Of a stretch of 64,000 bases of DNA, positions 9,111 through 18,940 are shown piece by piece. The stretch's first letter is position 1; each line of letters opens with the position of its first letter. Source of the stretch: Acidimicrobiia bacterium (lineage in GTDB: Bacteria; Acidobacteriota; Terriglobia; Bryobacterales; Bryobacteraceae). Location: NCBI GenBank assembly GCA_016871315.1, contig VFZE01000014.1, positions 1-64,000 on the forward strand. Reading direction: 5' to 3'. Under the pieces are notes generated by a model. The model saw only the letters and a program-made list of their open reading frames with translations, did not search any database and was not told the origin of the DNA. Position numbers and translations under genes: made by a program.

Positions 9111-10088
9111 TCAGCCTTTCGCCTTTTTGATTTCCTCGATCAAAGCAGGGACCACCTCGAACAAGTCGCCGACGATGCCGTAGTCGGCAACCTCGAAGAT
9201 CGGCGCGTTGGGGTCCTTGTTGATCGCCACGACGCACTTGGAGCCTTTCATGCCCACCAAGTGCTGAATCGCGCCGGAGATACCCACCGCGAAGTAGACC
9301 TTCGGCGCCACGGTCTGCCCGGAGCTGCCGACTTGGCGATCCATGGGAAGCCAGCCGTTATCGCAGATCGGCCGCGAGGCGGCCACTTCCGCGCCCATCG
9401 CGGCGGCCAGTTCCTGGATGAGCGAAAGGTTCTCCTGCTCCTTGATCCCACGGCCCGCGGAAACAATCAGGTCGGCGGCCGTCAGGTCAACCGCGCGTGC
9501 CGATTCCCGGAACGGTTCTTCCACCTTGATGCGGATTTGAGCGGCTTCCAGCGCAGGCGTAAGAACCTCCACCTCCGCCGAACCGGCCTCCACGTGCTCG
9601 GCGCGGTAGGCGCCGGCCTGTATGGAGATATACTGCGTTCCGCCGCCCGCGGCGCGGTAGTCCGCGTTTAGTTTTCCCTGGAACATCTGGCGCACCGCCA
9701 CCGCCGCGCCGTCCTTCACTTCGATGCGCAGCACGTCGCTTACCAGCAGGCCGCCCAGCCGGGTGGCAAGCCGGGGCGCGAAGTCGCGAACCCGATACGT
9801 GTGCGGGAACAGGACCATCGACGGCTTGGCCATGTCGACGAGTTCGGCCAGCGCCACCGTGTAGGCATCGGCGGTGTAGTGGTCGAGCAACTCGTGTTCG
9901 ACGTGGTAGACCTTATCGAGCTTCTTGCCACCCAGTTCCCCGGCGAGCGCCGCTGCGCCGTGGCCGAGCACCGCGGCCGCAACCGGAATTCCCAGCGCGG
10001 GGCCCATCTGCTGGCCCGCCGCCAATGCCTCCCAGCTCATCCGGTGCCAGGCGAGGCGGGATTGCTCCATCACCACAAGTACGCTCAT
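9111..10088 (-). CDS. etfA: Electron transfer flavoprotein, alpha subunit
   Basis: A 325-residue FAD-binding alpha subunit of ETF, which accepts electrons from acyl-CoA and other dehydrogenases and passes them to ETF:quinone oxidoreductase. The C-terminal FAD domain shows the expected motifs: SAGRGI (about 205-210), the GSSGQTV loop, and YFAVGISGAIQHLVGM, then INKDPNAPIFEVADYGIVGD. The ATG overlaps the etfB stop (ATGA), so the two subunits are translationally coupled. It is the last gene of an acpP-fabF-etfB-etfA run. Confidence 0.96.
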   Translation of the reverse strand: MSVLVVMEQSRLAWHRMSWEALAAGQQMGPALGIPVAAAVLGHGAAALAGELGGKKLDKVYHVEHELLDHYTADAYTVALAELVDMAKPSMVLFPHTYRVRDFAPRLATRLGGLLVSDVLRIEVKDGAAVAVRQMFQGKLNADYRAAGGGTQYISIQAGAYRAEHVEAGSAEVEVLTPALEAAQIRIKVEEPFRESARAVDLTAADLIVSAGRGIKEQENLSLIQELAAAMGAEVAASRPICDNGWLPMDRQVGSSGQTVAPKVYFAVGISGAIQHLVGMKGSKCVVAINKDPNAPIFEVADYGIVGDLFEVVPALIEEIKKAKG

Positions 10089-10855
10089 AGCACCCTCACT
10101 TCGAACTTGAGAATCTCGGCCAGCTTCGCCGCCTGCTCCTTGGCGGTGCCCGGCAGCAGCGTGGTCTGCTTAGCCCGCTGCGGCATGTAAACCCGTTCCA
10201 GGCTCACTTTCGGCGCCGCGGTCACGCCGAGCCCGTCCGCCGAAAGCTGCTTCACTTCCTTCGTCTTGGCTTTTTTGATACCCATCAGCGTGGCGTAACG
10301 CAATTTGTTGATTCCGCTCTGAATCGTCAGGACAGCAGGGAGCGGCATAGTCATGTGCTGGAACCAGCCGTCCTCCAGTTCGCGCTTCACGCGGATACCG
10401 GCTTCGGTCTTCTCCACTTGCATGATGATGGTCGAGTGCGGCAGCCCGAGCAGCTCCGCCAGGATCACGCCCGTCTGTCCGTAGCCAAGATCATCGGATT
10501 GCAGGCCTGTCAGAATCAGGTCCGGCTTCACCTCGGCGGCAGCCTTTGCCAGCAACTGCGCCACACCCAGCAGGTCAAACCGGCCGAGATCCTCTTCTTC
10601 CACGTGAACGGCTCGATCGGCGCCCTTGGCCAGCGCCTCGCGTATGGTTTGGGAAGCGCGCGCCGGGCCCGCGCACAAGGCGACTACCTCGCCGCCATGC
10701 TTCTCCTTGAGCTGGAGAGCCTCCTCCAGCGCATAGGCATCGGGTTCGTTGATCTCCGCCGACAGGTCCGCGTCTTCCATCCAACGGCCGGAGCTGCTGA
10801 CCTTGAGCTGGGAATCGCGCGAGGGAACCTGCTTGATGGCAACCAGGATCTTCAT
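10085..10855 (-). CDS. etfB: Electron transfer flavoprotein, beta subunit
   Basis: A 256-residue ETF beta subunit carrying the AMP-binding fold. It begins with the characteristic MKILVAIKQVP, has the INEPDAYALEEALQL segment and the DLILTGLQSDDLGYGQTG nucleotide-binding loop, and ends in the usual helical tail. It starts 15 bases after the fabF stop. Linking ETF to acyl carrier protein and ketoacyl-ACP synthase suggests co-regulation of fatty-acid synthesis and beta-oxidation electron flow, but that is inference from position. Confidence 0.96.
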   Translation of the reverse strand: MKILVAIKQVPSRDSQLKVSSSGRWMEDADLSAEINEPDAYALEEALQLKEKHGGEVVALCAGPARASQTIREALAKGADRAVHVEEEDLGRFDLLGVAQLLAKAAAEVKPDLILTGLQSDDLGYGQTGVILAELLGLPHSTIIMQVEKTEAGIRVKRELEDGWFQHMTMPLPAVLTIQSGINKLRYATLMGIKKAKTKEVKQLSADGLGVTAAPKVSLERVYMPQRAKQTTLLPGTAKEQAAKLAEILKFEVRVL

Positions 10856-10870
10856 GACACTCTCCGCGGG

Positions 10871-12112
10871 CTAATCTGTGATGCGCTTGAAAATGAGGCA
10901 GCCGTTGGTGCCTCCGAAGCCGAAAGAATTCGTGAGCGCATGATCAATCTTCATCGGACGGGCCGTATTGGGCACGTAATCCAGATCGCAGCCTTCGCCG
11001 GGCTGGTCATGGTTGATGGTCGGCGGCGCAATCTGATCTCGCACCGCCAGCACCGTGATGCCGGCTTCCAATCCGCCGGCGCCACCCAGCAGGTGGCCGG
11101 TCATCGACTTGGTGGAACTGACCGCCAGCTTGTGGGCATGCTCGCCGAAGGTTCTCTTGATGGCCAGTGTCTCGATCTTGTCGCCGACGTCGGTGGAGGT
11201 TCCGTGGGCATTGATGTAATCAACCGATCCGGGCTCGATATTCGCGTCGCGCAGGCAGTTGCGCATGACGCGGTAGGCCCCGTCGCCGTCGTCCGGCGGG
11301 GAGGTGATGTGGAACGCGTCGGCGCTCATTCCGTAGCCAGCCAGCTCCGCCAGGATCGGCGCGCCCCGATTTCGCGCCGTCTCCAGCTCTTCCAGCACGA
11401 GAATTCCCGCGCCTTCTCCCACCACAAATCCATCCCGGTCCGCGTCCCAAGGGCGGCTGGCCTTCACCGGTTCATCGTTGCGCTGCGATAGGGCGCGCAT
11501 CGCCGCAAAGCCGCCTACGCCCAGCGTCGTGATGCAAGCCTCAGCGCCGCCGCAAAGCATTACGTCGGCGTCGCCGCGCTGAATGATCTTGAAGGAGTCG
11601 CCGATAGCATGCGCGCTGGTGGTGCAAGCTGTCGCCGTCGCCGAGTTCGGCCCTTTTGCCCCCATGCGCATGGAGACATGTCCGGAAGCCAGGTTGATGA
11701 TCGTCGCCGGAATGAAGAACGGCGAAATCCGGCCCGGCCCTTTTTCAAGGAAATTCTTATGCTCGCGCTCGATGATCTCGAATCCGCCGATGCCGCTGCC
11801 GATGTAGACGCCTGTGCGCTCGTCGTTTTCCGGTGTGACCTTCAGATCGGCTGCTTTCATGGCGAACTCGGAGGCGGCGATGGCGAACTGGATGAAGCGC
11901 GCCATCTTGCGCACTTCCTTTTTGTCGATCCAGTTCAGCGGGTCAAAGCCGCGCACTTCCCCGGCGATACGGGAATTGAATTCCGCAGCGTCAAATTGCG
12001 TGATCGGCCCGATGCCGCTGCGGCCCGCCTTCAGGCACGCCCACGTCTCTTCGGTCCCTACGGCAAGCGGGGACAACAAACCTACTCCGGTGACTACGAC
12101 TCTTCGAGACAA
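10871..12112 (-). CDS. fabF: Beta-ketoacyl-ACP synthase II
   Basis: A 413-residue condensing enzyme that elongates acyl-ACP with malonyl-ACP. The catalytic triad is intact: Cys163 in ATACTTSAH, His in NAHGTSTD (about 303) and His in TKSMTGHLLGGAGG (about 340). Length and the C-terminal NSFGFGGTNGCL match FabF. It follows acpP in the same direction, as in many bacteria, with about 60 bases between them. No anomaly was seen. Confidence 0.97.
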   Translation of the reverse strand: MSRRVVVTGVGLLSPLAVGTEETWACLKAGRSGIGPITQFDAAEFNSRIAGEVRGFDPLNWIDKKEVRKMARFIQFAIAASEFAMKAADLKVTPENDERTGVYIGSGIGGFEIIEREHKNFLEKGPGRISPFFIPATIINLASGHVSMRMGAKGPNSATATACTTSAHAIGDSFKIIQRGDADVMLCGGAEACITTLGVGGFAAMRALSQRNDEPVKASRPWDADRDGFVVGEGAGILVLEELETARNRGAPILAELAGYGMSADAFHITSPPDDGDGAYRVMRNCLRDANIEPGSVDYINAHGTSTDVGDKIETLAIKRTFGEHAHKLAVSSTKSMTGHLLGGAGGLEAGITVLAVRDQIAPPTINHDQPGEGCDLDYVPNTARPMKIDHALTNSFGFGGTNGCLIFKRITD

Positions 12113-12175
12113 ATTTCAAGCTCCGTGAAGCAGACTGCAACGGGGGCGCGCGCTTGCGCCCGGGCGCCTGCGGCG

Positions 12176-12412
12176 CTATTTGCCGCTTTTGGCCTTAATG
12201 TAGTCGATCGCGTCTTTTACCGTGGCGATCTTCTCGGCGTCTTCATCGGGGATGTCCAGATCGAACGCTTCCTCAAACGCCATCACAAGCTCCACAATGT
12301 CCAGGGAGTCGGCGCCAAGGTCGTCGACGAACGACGCGGTGCCATCCACTTGCGCTTCATCCACGCCCAACTGCTCGACAATGATCTGCTTTATCTTCTG
12401 TTCAACCGACAT
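12176..12412 (-). CDS. acpP: Acyl carrier protein
   Basis: A 78-residue acyl carrier protein. The phosphopantetheine attachment serine is Ser36 in GADSLDIVE, with the typical acidic helix II ([16 protein letters not shown]) after it. The frame is open further upstream, but the ATG at 12412 is chosen because GGAGGATC lies directly before it and the protein then starts at the conserved SVEQKIKQI helix. It heads the acpP-fabF-etfBA group. Confidence 0.97.
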   Translation of the reverse strand: MSVEQKIKQIIVEQLGVDEAQVDGTASFVDDLGADSLDIVELVMAFEEAFDLDIPDEDAEKIATVKDAIDYIKAKSGK

Positions 12413-12499
12413 GGATCCTCCATCTGGTCCACTAAAGGGATTGATTCTAGCCGTTTTCACCGCTCCAGTGCAAGTTTCGCCCTCCTCTAAGCATGAGTT

Positions 12500-15487
12500 T
12501 CACCGCAGCGTGATCCACATCGGGCTCACCCACACTAATTCCCCATCGGCCTGCTCGCCGCGCACGTAGTAATAACTCGTCTTGCCCTTCTCCGCGTTGC
12601 CATCCTTCCAGACAAAATCCACATTCTTGGTTTTCGGCTCCCCCGAGTATACATACTGGTTGTCCTTTACGATATGCACCTTAGTGAATTCCGCCGTCCC
12701 CCACAGCTTTACATGGATCGAGGGAGGCTCCGATTGCGTCCATTCTTCGCCCATGAAGTGCTCCCCGCTGCGCACATCGGCCAGGATGTTCTCCGTAGCT
12801 CCGTAAACGCGCCGCTTCTTGAATGCTTCCATCACGGCCGCGCGCGTAGGCTCGGTCACCCACAGGTTGCAATAGGACATGTGCGTCGAGATGTGGTCGC
12901 TCGATGCCTGGAAGCCCAGCCGGTAACCTTTCTGCAAGGCCAGGCTCACGAAACCAAGCGGCCGCCAACCGCCGATAGAGTCCATTTCGTTGTTGGATCG
13001 CGGCCCGTCCGGAATCTCGTAGTTCTGCCGGTGGCCCTGGTAAATCTCCACCACCGGCTCGACGATGGGGTCAGAGTCGCGCCAGTCGGTGCCCATGTTC
13101 GTGCCCGACGTGTGCGAGGCGACGATGCCATCGAACTTCCGCAGGTACTTATAGAGCATGAGAGTGTCCGGCGCCGGAGCAAAGGGCGCATCGTCGGGCA
13201 GCTTCGCAAGACGCGGCAGCGGCCGGACGCCGCGGCGCGCCATCACCGTGTTGCGGTGGCCTTCCGGATACCGGACGCTGCGCTCAAAGCTGAACATCGG
13301 CGTGTATTTGCCGTGCAGATGATAGGCGTCGGTCAGCTTCTGCTGCGTCCACCAGTAGTACTCATAGCCGGCGCCGTTGTCGTGATCGCAGCAGCCTCCC
13401 CAATCCATGTAGGCGGCATCGATCATGTAGCGGTAGGCATCGATCAGCGGTCCGTCATTGCCGCCGTCGCCGGACATTTCCGTGTGCCTGTGGAATTCGC
13501 CGCGCAAAAGCTGAACGGCGCTGCCACCGGCCCGCGCGCGGTACTGCCTCATCCGCGCCACCTGCTCCCATTCCGCCTTCACGATTGCGCCCGGCATCCC
13601 GGCTTTCTCGAGCGGCGCCGCCTTCAGCCTGGCCACGCCGGGCTTTGCCTCGATCGCGATCTCGGAGGCGTACAAGTCCGAGTTGATGCCCTCCAGCCCG
13701 CGCCTGCCGCCCCCAGGCACCAGCGCCTGCCGGTGATCGGTGGTGGAAACCATCAGGAGCGTTCCGGGCGCGACGGCCGCCAGCGCCGGACGCACGTCCA
13801 GCAGGCCGTCGCTGTGGTGCGCATCCACCGGACCGTGCCACCTTTGGCCGTCGAAGTAGGCCACCTGCTCCGACCAAACGGAGCCCACGGGCGATCTGAC
13901 GCCGGTCGCCACACGGTAGGCAAGAAATACCAAGCCGGTGGAATCCACCGCGATGCGCGGAAAACTGTTTCGTGGAAGAGGCGGCGCCTGCGCCGCCGCG
14001 TTCGGCTGCCGGCGCGCCGCCAGTTGCGGATTGGGAAACGGCATGCCCGTCATCCCTTCCTGCTGCCGCGCGCGCCTGCGCCTCACGTCGGTCCGCCCGC
14101 CGGGCAGCGTGTCGGTCACGGCATCCTCGGTGACAAAGACCGTGCCGCGGTCCAGACATTTCAACTGCAGGTTGTGGCCCTGGTACAGCCCGATTCCGGT
14201 GGTCTCATAGGCGCCGAAATCCTTCCCCCACTTCACCTCCGATGCCTCGTAGGCCACCCAGATCCGCCCCTGGGGATCGTAGGCCACACTCGGCCGTGCC
14301 TCAAACGTCTCTGCCGCCGCCACCGCCTCCGGCGCCTCCATCTTCAAGCCTCGGTCGAACTTCATCCGCCGCAGGAAGACGTCGTAGTCCCCCTTGTCAT
14401 AGGTGTCCCAGGCCACAGCCACTTCGCCGCCGGAGGCCGCGGCCGCGATCGCCGGGTCCCAATCGCTTGCGCCCGACACGCTCACTCGCTGCTCCCGGCT
14501 GAACCGGTCGCCCTCCTGCACCGCCGCCAGCACTTCCAGGTTCCCGTTCCGGAAGGCCTGCCACGCCACCCAAACCCGGCCGTTGGAATCGGCCACCGCC
14601 ACAGGATTGACGTCCATGCCGGCATCGGTGGTCAGCCGCATTTCCGATGACCACTTCCCGTCGGCCTGATACTTGGCGAAAAGGTCGAAATTGGATTCCC
14701 GGTTCGACGACCAGATCACCCACACGCGTTTGCCGCCATCCACGGCAACCGCCGTCCGCATCACGTCCTGGCCCGTGGCCGAAACCGGCTGGCCGGCGCT
14801 CCATGTCCGCTTGGACTTGGAATAATGCATCAGCTTCACCTGATCGCCGCCCACCGGCCGCGCCAGGAAATCGAAATCGCCGGGTTCCTGGCGGAACTGC
14901 CCTGTTACGACCTTCGACCGGTCTCCATGGGTGAAGTCGACATAGACAAGGTAGACGTTGTCGCCTGACTGCGCCAGGGCCGGATAATCCTGTTCTTCGG
15001 CCGAGGTGGTCAGTTGGGTCGTCGCTGGCACCCGGTCCACTCGCGCGCGCCCGCTCAGCACCGTCTTGGTTTCTCCATAGGGCAGCTCCAGCGAGGTGAA
15101 ACTGAAACTGCCGTGCGGCGTGCGCACCTGAAAATCGGCGTGCGGATTCTCAAGCGCCACGGTGACGATCACCCCGTTGTCTTCCATCGGCCCGGTCTGC
15201 TGCGCGTTGCCAGCACGCCCGCGCCGTGTCGAGATCTTCCAGCTGGAGCGGTAGTCGGTGGAATCGTTGCCCGCAAAACGCCACCCCTGGATGCTGCGTA
15301 CGGTTCCGCCGGTCACGCTGATCTCCCCGTCCCAATTGGCAGGCTCCGCATCGGTGATGCCCAGCAGTATACGGAAACTAACCGAAGCGGGCACGGTCAG
15401 TTCGCTCTGACGGCCGCCCTGTGGATAGAGCAGGAATCCCGCTACGGCAAGCGCTGCGGATGCCGCAAACCAACTGATCTTTCTCAT
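12500..15487 (-). CDS. Secreted two-part protein: WD/propeller-like N-half and PHP/DUF3604-like C-half
   Basis: A 995-residue exported protein. A basic start and hydrophobic stretch (about 4-20) form a signal peptide. From about 100 to 600 there are repeated strands such as RVWVIWSSNRESNFDLFAKY, VWVAWQAF and VAVAWDTYDKGDYDVF, typical of a beta-propeller. After about residue 660 a metal-dependent hydrolase-like domain follows: GEFHRHTEMSGD, CCDHDN, SHTSG and SSDH resemble the His/Asp ligand pattern of PHP-type phosphoesterases and DUF3604. The substrate is unknown. ATG 15487 is preferred over the one five codons upstream because GGGGAGG lies just before it. It follows the OPT transporter by 17 bases. 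Confidence 0.75.
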   Translation of the reverse strand: MRKISWFAASAALAVAGFLLYPQGGRQSELTVPASVSFRILLGITDAEPANWDGEISVTGGTVRSIQGWRFAGNDSTDYRSSWKISTRRGRAGNAQQTGPMEDNGVIVTVALENPHADFQVRTPHGSFSFTSLELPYGETKTVLSGRARVDRVPATTQLTTSAEEQDYPALAQSGDNVYLVYVDFTHGDRSKVVTGQFRQEPGDFDFLARPVGGDQVKLMHYSKSKRTWSAGQPVSATGQDVMRTAVAVDGGKRVWVIWSSNRESNFDLFAKYQADGKWSSEMRLTTDAGMDVNPVAVADSNGRVWVAWQAFRNGNLEVLAAVQEGDRFSREQRVSVSGASDWDPAIAAAASGGEVAVAWDTYDKGDYDVFLRRMKFDRGLKMEAPEAVAAAETFEARPSVAYDPQGRIWVAYEASEVKWGKDFGAYETTGIGLYQGHNLQLKCLDRGTVFVTEDAVTDTLPGGRTDVRRRRARQQEGMTGMPFPNPQLAARRQPNAAAQAPPLPRNSFPRIAVDSTGLVFLAYRVATGVRSPVGSVWSEQVAYFDGQRWHGPVDAHHSDGLLDVRPALAAVAPGTLLMVSTTDHRQALVPGGGRRGLEGINSDLYASEIAIEAKPGVARLKAAPLEKAGMPGAIVKAEWEQVARMRQYRARAGGSAVQLLRGEFHRHTEMSGDGGNDGPLIDAYRYMIDAAYMDWGGCCDHDNGAGYEYYWWTQQKLTDAYHLHGKYTPMFSFERSVRYPEGHRNTVMARRGVRPLPRLAKLPDDAPFAPAPDTLMLYKYLRKFDGIVASHTSGTNMGTDWRDSDPIVEPVVEIYQGHRQNYEIPDGPRSNNEMDSIGGWRPLGFVSLALQKGYRLGFQASSDHISTHMSYCNLWVTEPTRAAVMEAFKKRRVYGATENILADVRSGEHFMGEEWTQSEPPSIHVKLWGTAEFTKVHIVKDNQYVYSGEPKTKNVDFVWKDGNAEKGKTSYYYVRGEQADGELVWVSPMWITLR

Positions 15488-15504
15488 CACACGCCTCCCC
15501 ATGA

Positions 15505-17529
15505 CTACATCATCGCCGTCGGCGGGGCCGGCTCGTCCGGACTGCCGGCATTTCTCAACGGCAAAAGGATGAGCACCAGTGTCAGCACACCCATCACTCC
15601 CATCCCCAGCAGGTACGATTCATTCCCGAAATTAGGAATTGTGCCAGCCGGCAGAAACTGCATGCCCGACCAAACCAGCCCCAGCAGTGCCTCGCCGGCG
15701 ATTAAACCTGACGCGGTCAGCACGCCGGCATTCTCCACGCGGGCCTTCTGCGCATCGTTGTACCGGCGCTTTGTCGCCATCGAATCGGCGATCCAGCGGA
15801 TGATACCGCCGACGAAGATCGCAAACGTCGTCTGGAACGGCAAATACATTCCCACCGCCACCAGCATCGGGCTGCGCACCTGCGCCATGATCATCACCAC
15901 GCCCATCAGCATGCCCGCCACCACCAGCGGCCACGCCATGTCGCCGCCCACGATCCCCTCCGCCAGCATCGCCATCAACCCCGCCTGCGGCGCCGCCAGC
16001 GCCGTACCGCCGAACCCGGTCCCGCCCGCCCGCAGGTCCCCTTCATTCAGCAGCCATAGCGGGAAGAACATCAGCGCGCTCGCCACGACCACGGCGATCA
16101 ACTCCACAATTTGAATCGTTCGCGGCGTGCCGCCCAGAATGTAGCCGACCTTGAAATCCTGAAGCAGTTCGCCTGCCACCGCCGACGACACGCAGACCAC
16201 TGCCGCCACGCCCAACACCACCGCTACACCGCTCATCCCCGTCGCGCCCAAGGCCACCATCAGCAGCGCCGCGATGAGCAAGGTAGATAGCGTGATGCCC
16301 GAAATCGGGTTGTTCGTCGAGCCAATCAGTCCCACCAGGCTGCCGGAAACCGTCGCGAACACGAACCCGACAATCAGCATGACCAGCGCCGCGATCAGCC
16401 CCGCCGTCACATTGCCCGACAGGTAGACATAAAGCGCGATCATCGCCGCGAACATCACCCCGATCAGCGCGAAGACCACCTTCGAACTCATGTATTGCTC
16501 GGTTCGCCCAACCTCCTCCGTGCCGCCTTGTCCGCGAACCTCGCCCACCGCCCTGCGCAAGCCTTCCTTCAGGCTTTTGCGCATCCGGAACATCGTGAAA
16601 GCCGCGCCCACCAGCATGCCGCCTACCGCAATCGGCCGCACGATATAGCGCCAGATGGCGCCCGACATCTGATCCCAGCTCTGCGTCGGCGTGTCGGCCG
16701 GGAACAGCGTTTGCAGCTGCGGTCCCATGAAATAGACCAGCAGCGGCACAAAGACGCCCCAGGCCATCACGCCGCCGGCGAAGTTCAGCGCCGCCAGCTT
16801 CGGCCCAATGATGTAGCCGACGCCGATGTAGGCCGGGCTCACCTCAGGTCCGGATAGCGAAGTAAACCCGCCTACCGAAGCCGCCTGGTTGGGGTCGGTG
16901 GCGCTCAGCCTTACGCGGCTGGTTCCCAGCGTACCGATCGCGATGTCCTGGAACCGATGCTCGGGCGCGTAGAGGTTGAATTTGCCCGCCAGGTACGCGA
17001 CGCCGCCGATGGCGATGTTGTAGAAGAGAAACTTCACCGCTTCGGCGCCGCGCCGCCCGGCTTTGTGGATCTCCGCCGCCGCGGTTGATTCCGGAAACGG
17101 CAGCTCGGGATCCTCCACCATCACCCGCCGCACCAGCGAAATGAACAGCACGCCGATGATGCTGCCCACCATCATCAGCGCCGTCGATTTCCAATACGCG
17201 TCGGCGACGCTGAACGACGGCCATGCCCGCGCGATCACGAAGGCCGGCAGCGTGAAAATCGCCCCGGCCGCCACTGATTCGCCGATCGAGCCCGCCGTCC
17301 GGCAGATGTTCTCCTCGAGAATCGACGCCCGCCACAGCCGCAGAATCGCCATCCCCACCACCGCCGCAGGATAGGTGGCGGCCACCGTGATTCCCGCCCG
17401 CAGCCCCAGGTACGCATTCGCTGCCCCCAGTATCAGCGTCAGCACGATCCCCACCGCCACGGCGCGGAACGTGAACTCGGTCATTTGTACCGTGATCGGT
17501 ACGTACGGCTGGTGCTTTTTTGCGCTCAT
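15505..17529 (-). CDS. OPT-family oligopeptide transporter
   Basis: A 674-residue polytopic inner-membrane protein of the OPT (oligopeptide/siderophore) family. It has many hydrophobic helices and the family sequence AVVGMAILRLWRASILEENICRT...GSIGES near the N-terminus. NPISGITLSTLLIAALL and the GGTPRTIQIVELIAVVVASAL region lie in the second half. It is expected to couple uptake of peptides or metal chelates to the proton gradient. The start at 17529 (MSAKKHQPYVP) is preferred over an upstream in-frame ATG because it gives the usual short cytoplasmic N-terminus. It is followed by the secreted propeller/PHP protein in a probable two-gene operon. Confidence 0.9.
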   Translation of the reverse strand: MSAKKHQPYVPITVQMTEFTFRAVAVGIVLTLILGAANAYLGLRAGITVAATYPAAVVGMAILRLWRASILEENICRTAGSIGESVAAGAIFTLPAFVIARAWPSFSVADAYWKSTALMMVGSIIGVLFISLVRRVMVEDPELPFPESTAAAEIHKAGRRGAEAVKFLFYNIAIGGVAYLAGKFNLYAPEHRFQDIAIGTLGTSRVRLSATDPNQAASVGGFTSLSGPEVSPAYIGVGYIIGPKLAALNFAGGVMAWGVFVPLLVYFMGPQLQTLFPADTPTQSWDQMSGAIWRYIVRPIAVGGMLVGAAFTMFRMRKSLKEGLRRAVGEVRGQGGTEEVGRTEQYMSSKVVFALIGVMFAAMIALYVYLSGNVTAGLIAALVMLIVGFVFATVSGSLVGLIGSTNNPISGITLSTLLIAALLMVALGATGMSGVAVVLGVAAVVCVSSAVAGELLQDFKVGYILGGTPRTIQIVELIAVVVASALMFFPLWLLNEGDLRAGGTGFGGTALAAPQAGLMAMLAEGIVGGDMAWPLVVAGMLMGVVMIMAQVRSPMLVAVGMYLPFQTTFAIFVGGIIRWIADSMATKRRYNDAQKARVENAGVLTASGLIAGEALLGLVWSGMQFLPAGTIPNFGNESYLLGMGVMGVLTLVLILLPLRNAGSPDEPAPPTAMM

Positions 17530-17557
17530 CCGCCTGAGCGTACAATTTCCGGGCGGC

Positions 17558-18877
17558 CTACGCAACCGCGGCAGGCTCGCGCTCGAACACCTTTTTCAGC
17601 AGCGGCGGCGTCATCACCGTGGTCAGCATCACCATGACCACCATTGCCGACACCGTGCCCATGTCGAACACCGGCTTGCCGCTCACCAGAAGCGAAGAGG
17701 CCATGCCCGTGAAGATCAGCCCCACCTCACCACGCGGAATCATGCCTACCCCCACCGCCAGCCGGTTCAATCCCCGTTCGGTCACTCCCAACGAGCAGAC
17801 CTGTTTGCCCGCGATGGCGACCAGCGAAAGCGCCGCCGCAAAACCCAGCACGGACCATGACCCGAAGGCCCGCAAATCCACCCGCAGCCCCATGAACACG
17901 AAAAACATCGGCACAAACACGGTCGCGATCGGTTTGATCAGCGTTCCCACCGGCGGGTGCCCGCGCCGCAGGAACACCTCGTAGTCGGACTCCTCCAGCA
18001 CCAGCCCGGCCGCGAACGCGCCGACAATCGGAGCCAGTCCCAGCACGCCCGCAAGCGCCGACAGCGCGAAGCAGTAACAGATCGCCAGCGCCAACGGCAG
18101 GCCGTGAACCTTGAAGTACTTCGCCACGCGCAGCGCGTTCAAGTGAACGCGGCGTCCGATGATGATGGCTCCCACGAGAAACGCCACCGACTTCCCGATA
18201 ATCAGCACCACCGGCCCAAACTCGATCTTCGCGCTGCCGCTCGCCCCCATCGACGTCACCATCCCCGTCACCACGGCCAGAATGATCAGCCCCAGCACGT
18301 CGTCCACCACCGCCGCGCCCAAGATGATCCTCGCCTCCTTGGTGTGCGTCTTGCCCAGGTCCTGCATCACGCGCGCCGAGATTCCCACGCTGGTGGCCGC
18401 CAGCGTCGCCCCCGCGAACAGGTGGACCCACCAGCCCGCCTGCGGCAGAAACATCGCCGATGTCGCGTAACCCAGCCCCATCGGCGCCGCCACGCCGATT
18501 ACTGCCACCAGCATCGCCGAGCCGCCCACCTTGAACAGTTCATGCATGTTGGAATCCAGACCCACTTCAAACAGCAGCAGGATCACGCCGATCTCGGCCA
18601 TCAGCATCAATCCGGAGTTTGTCTTCAGCGGCTCCAGGATCGTGATCCCCGCCAGCAGGTCCAGATTCCCCAGTAGCATCCCTGCCGCCAGCTCTCCCAG
18701 CACCGCGGGCTGCCCCATACGCTCGGTCACCTCGCCGCCCAGCTTTGCCGCCAGCAGCACCACAACCACGCCCAGCAGCACGTTGACGATCTCCGCCGCG
18801 TGGCCTCCGGTTCCGGCCGGCCACGCCGGACCCGCGCTAAGAGACAATACGAGCGCCAGCAGCGCAAACTTGGGCAT
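17558..18877 (-). CDS. Monovalent cation:proton antiporter (CPA2/KefB type)
   Basis: A 439-residue membrane antiporter with a leading signal-like helix, then about twelve hydrophobic segments. Family features include GQPAVLGELAAGMLLGNLDLL, the MAEIGVILLLFEVGLDSN segment, DDVLGLIILAVVTG and the late GMIPRGEVGLIF motif. It should exchange Na+ or K+ for H+ across the inner membrane. The frame is open far upstream through the transketolase gene on the other strand, so the start is set at 18877 (18904 is possible). It diverges from the transketolase gene across about 60 bases that must hold both promoters. No RCK/TrkA domain follows the transmembrane part. Confidence 0.9.
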   Translation of the reverse strand: MPKFALLALVLSLSAGPAWPAGTGGHAAEIVNVLLGVVVVLLAAKLGGEVTERMGQPAVLGELAAGMLLGNLDLLAGITILEPLKTNSGLMLMAEIGVILLLFEVGLDSNMHELFKVGGSAMLVAVIGVAAPMGLGYATSAMFLPQAGWWVHLFAGATLAATSVGISARVMQDLGKTHTKEARIILGAAVVDDVLGLIILAVVTGMVTSMGASGSAKIEFGPVVLIIGKSVAFLVGAIIIGRRVHLNALRVAKYFKVHGLPLALAICYCFALSALAGVLGLAPIVGAFAAGLVLEESDYEVFLRRGHPPVGTLIKPIATVFVPMFFVFMGLRVDLRAFGSWSVLGFAAALSLVAIAGKQVCSLGVTERGLNRLAVGVGMIPRGEVGLIFTGMASSLLVSGKPVFDMGTVSAMVVMVMLTTVMTPPLLKKVFEREPAAVA

Positions 18878-18940
18878 CCATTTATGATAGCCCGGCAGCC
18901 ACATAGCCCCGAGCCTCCTTATTGCTATCCTGGAGTGAAC

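Noticed and set aside
12674-14650. 658-codon plus-strand frame antisense to the secreted propeller/PHP protein
   Set aside because: Composition is His/Arg/Pro-rich without motifs, and it mirrors a gene with clear domains. It is a GC-rich antisense shadow.
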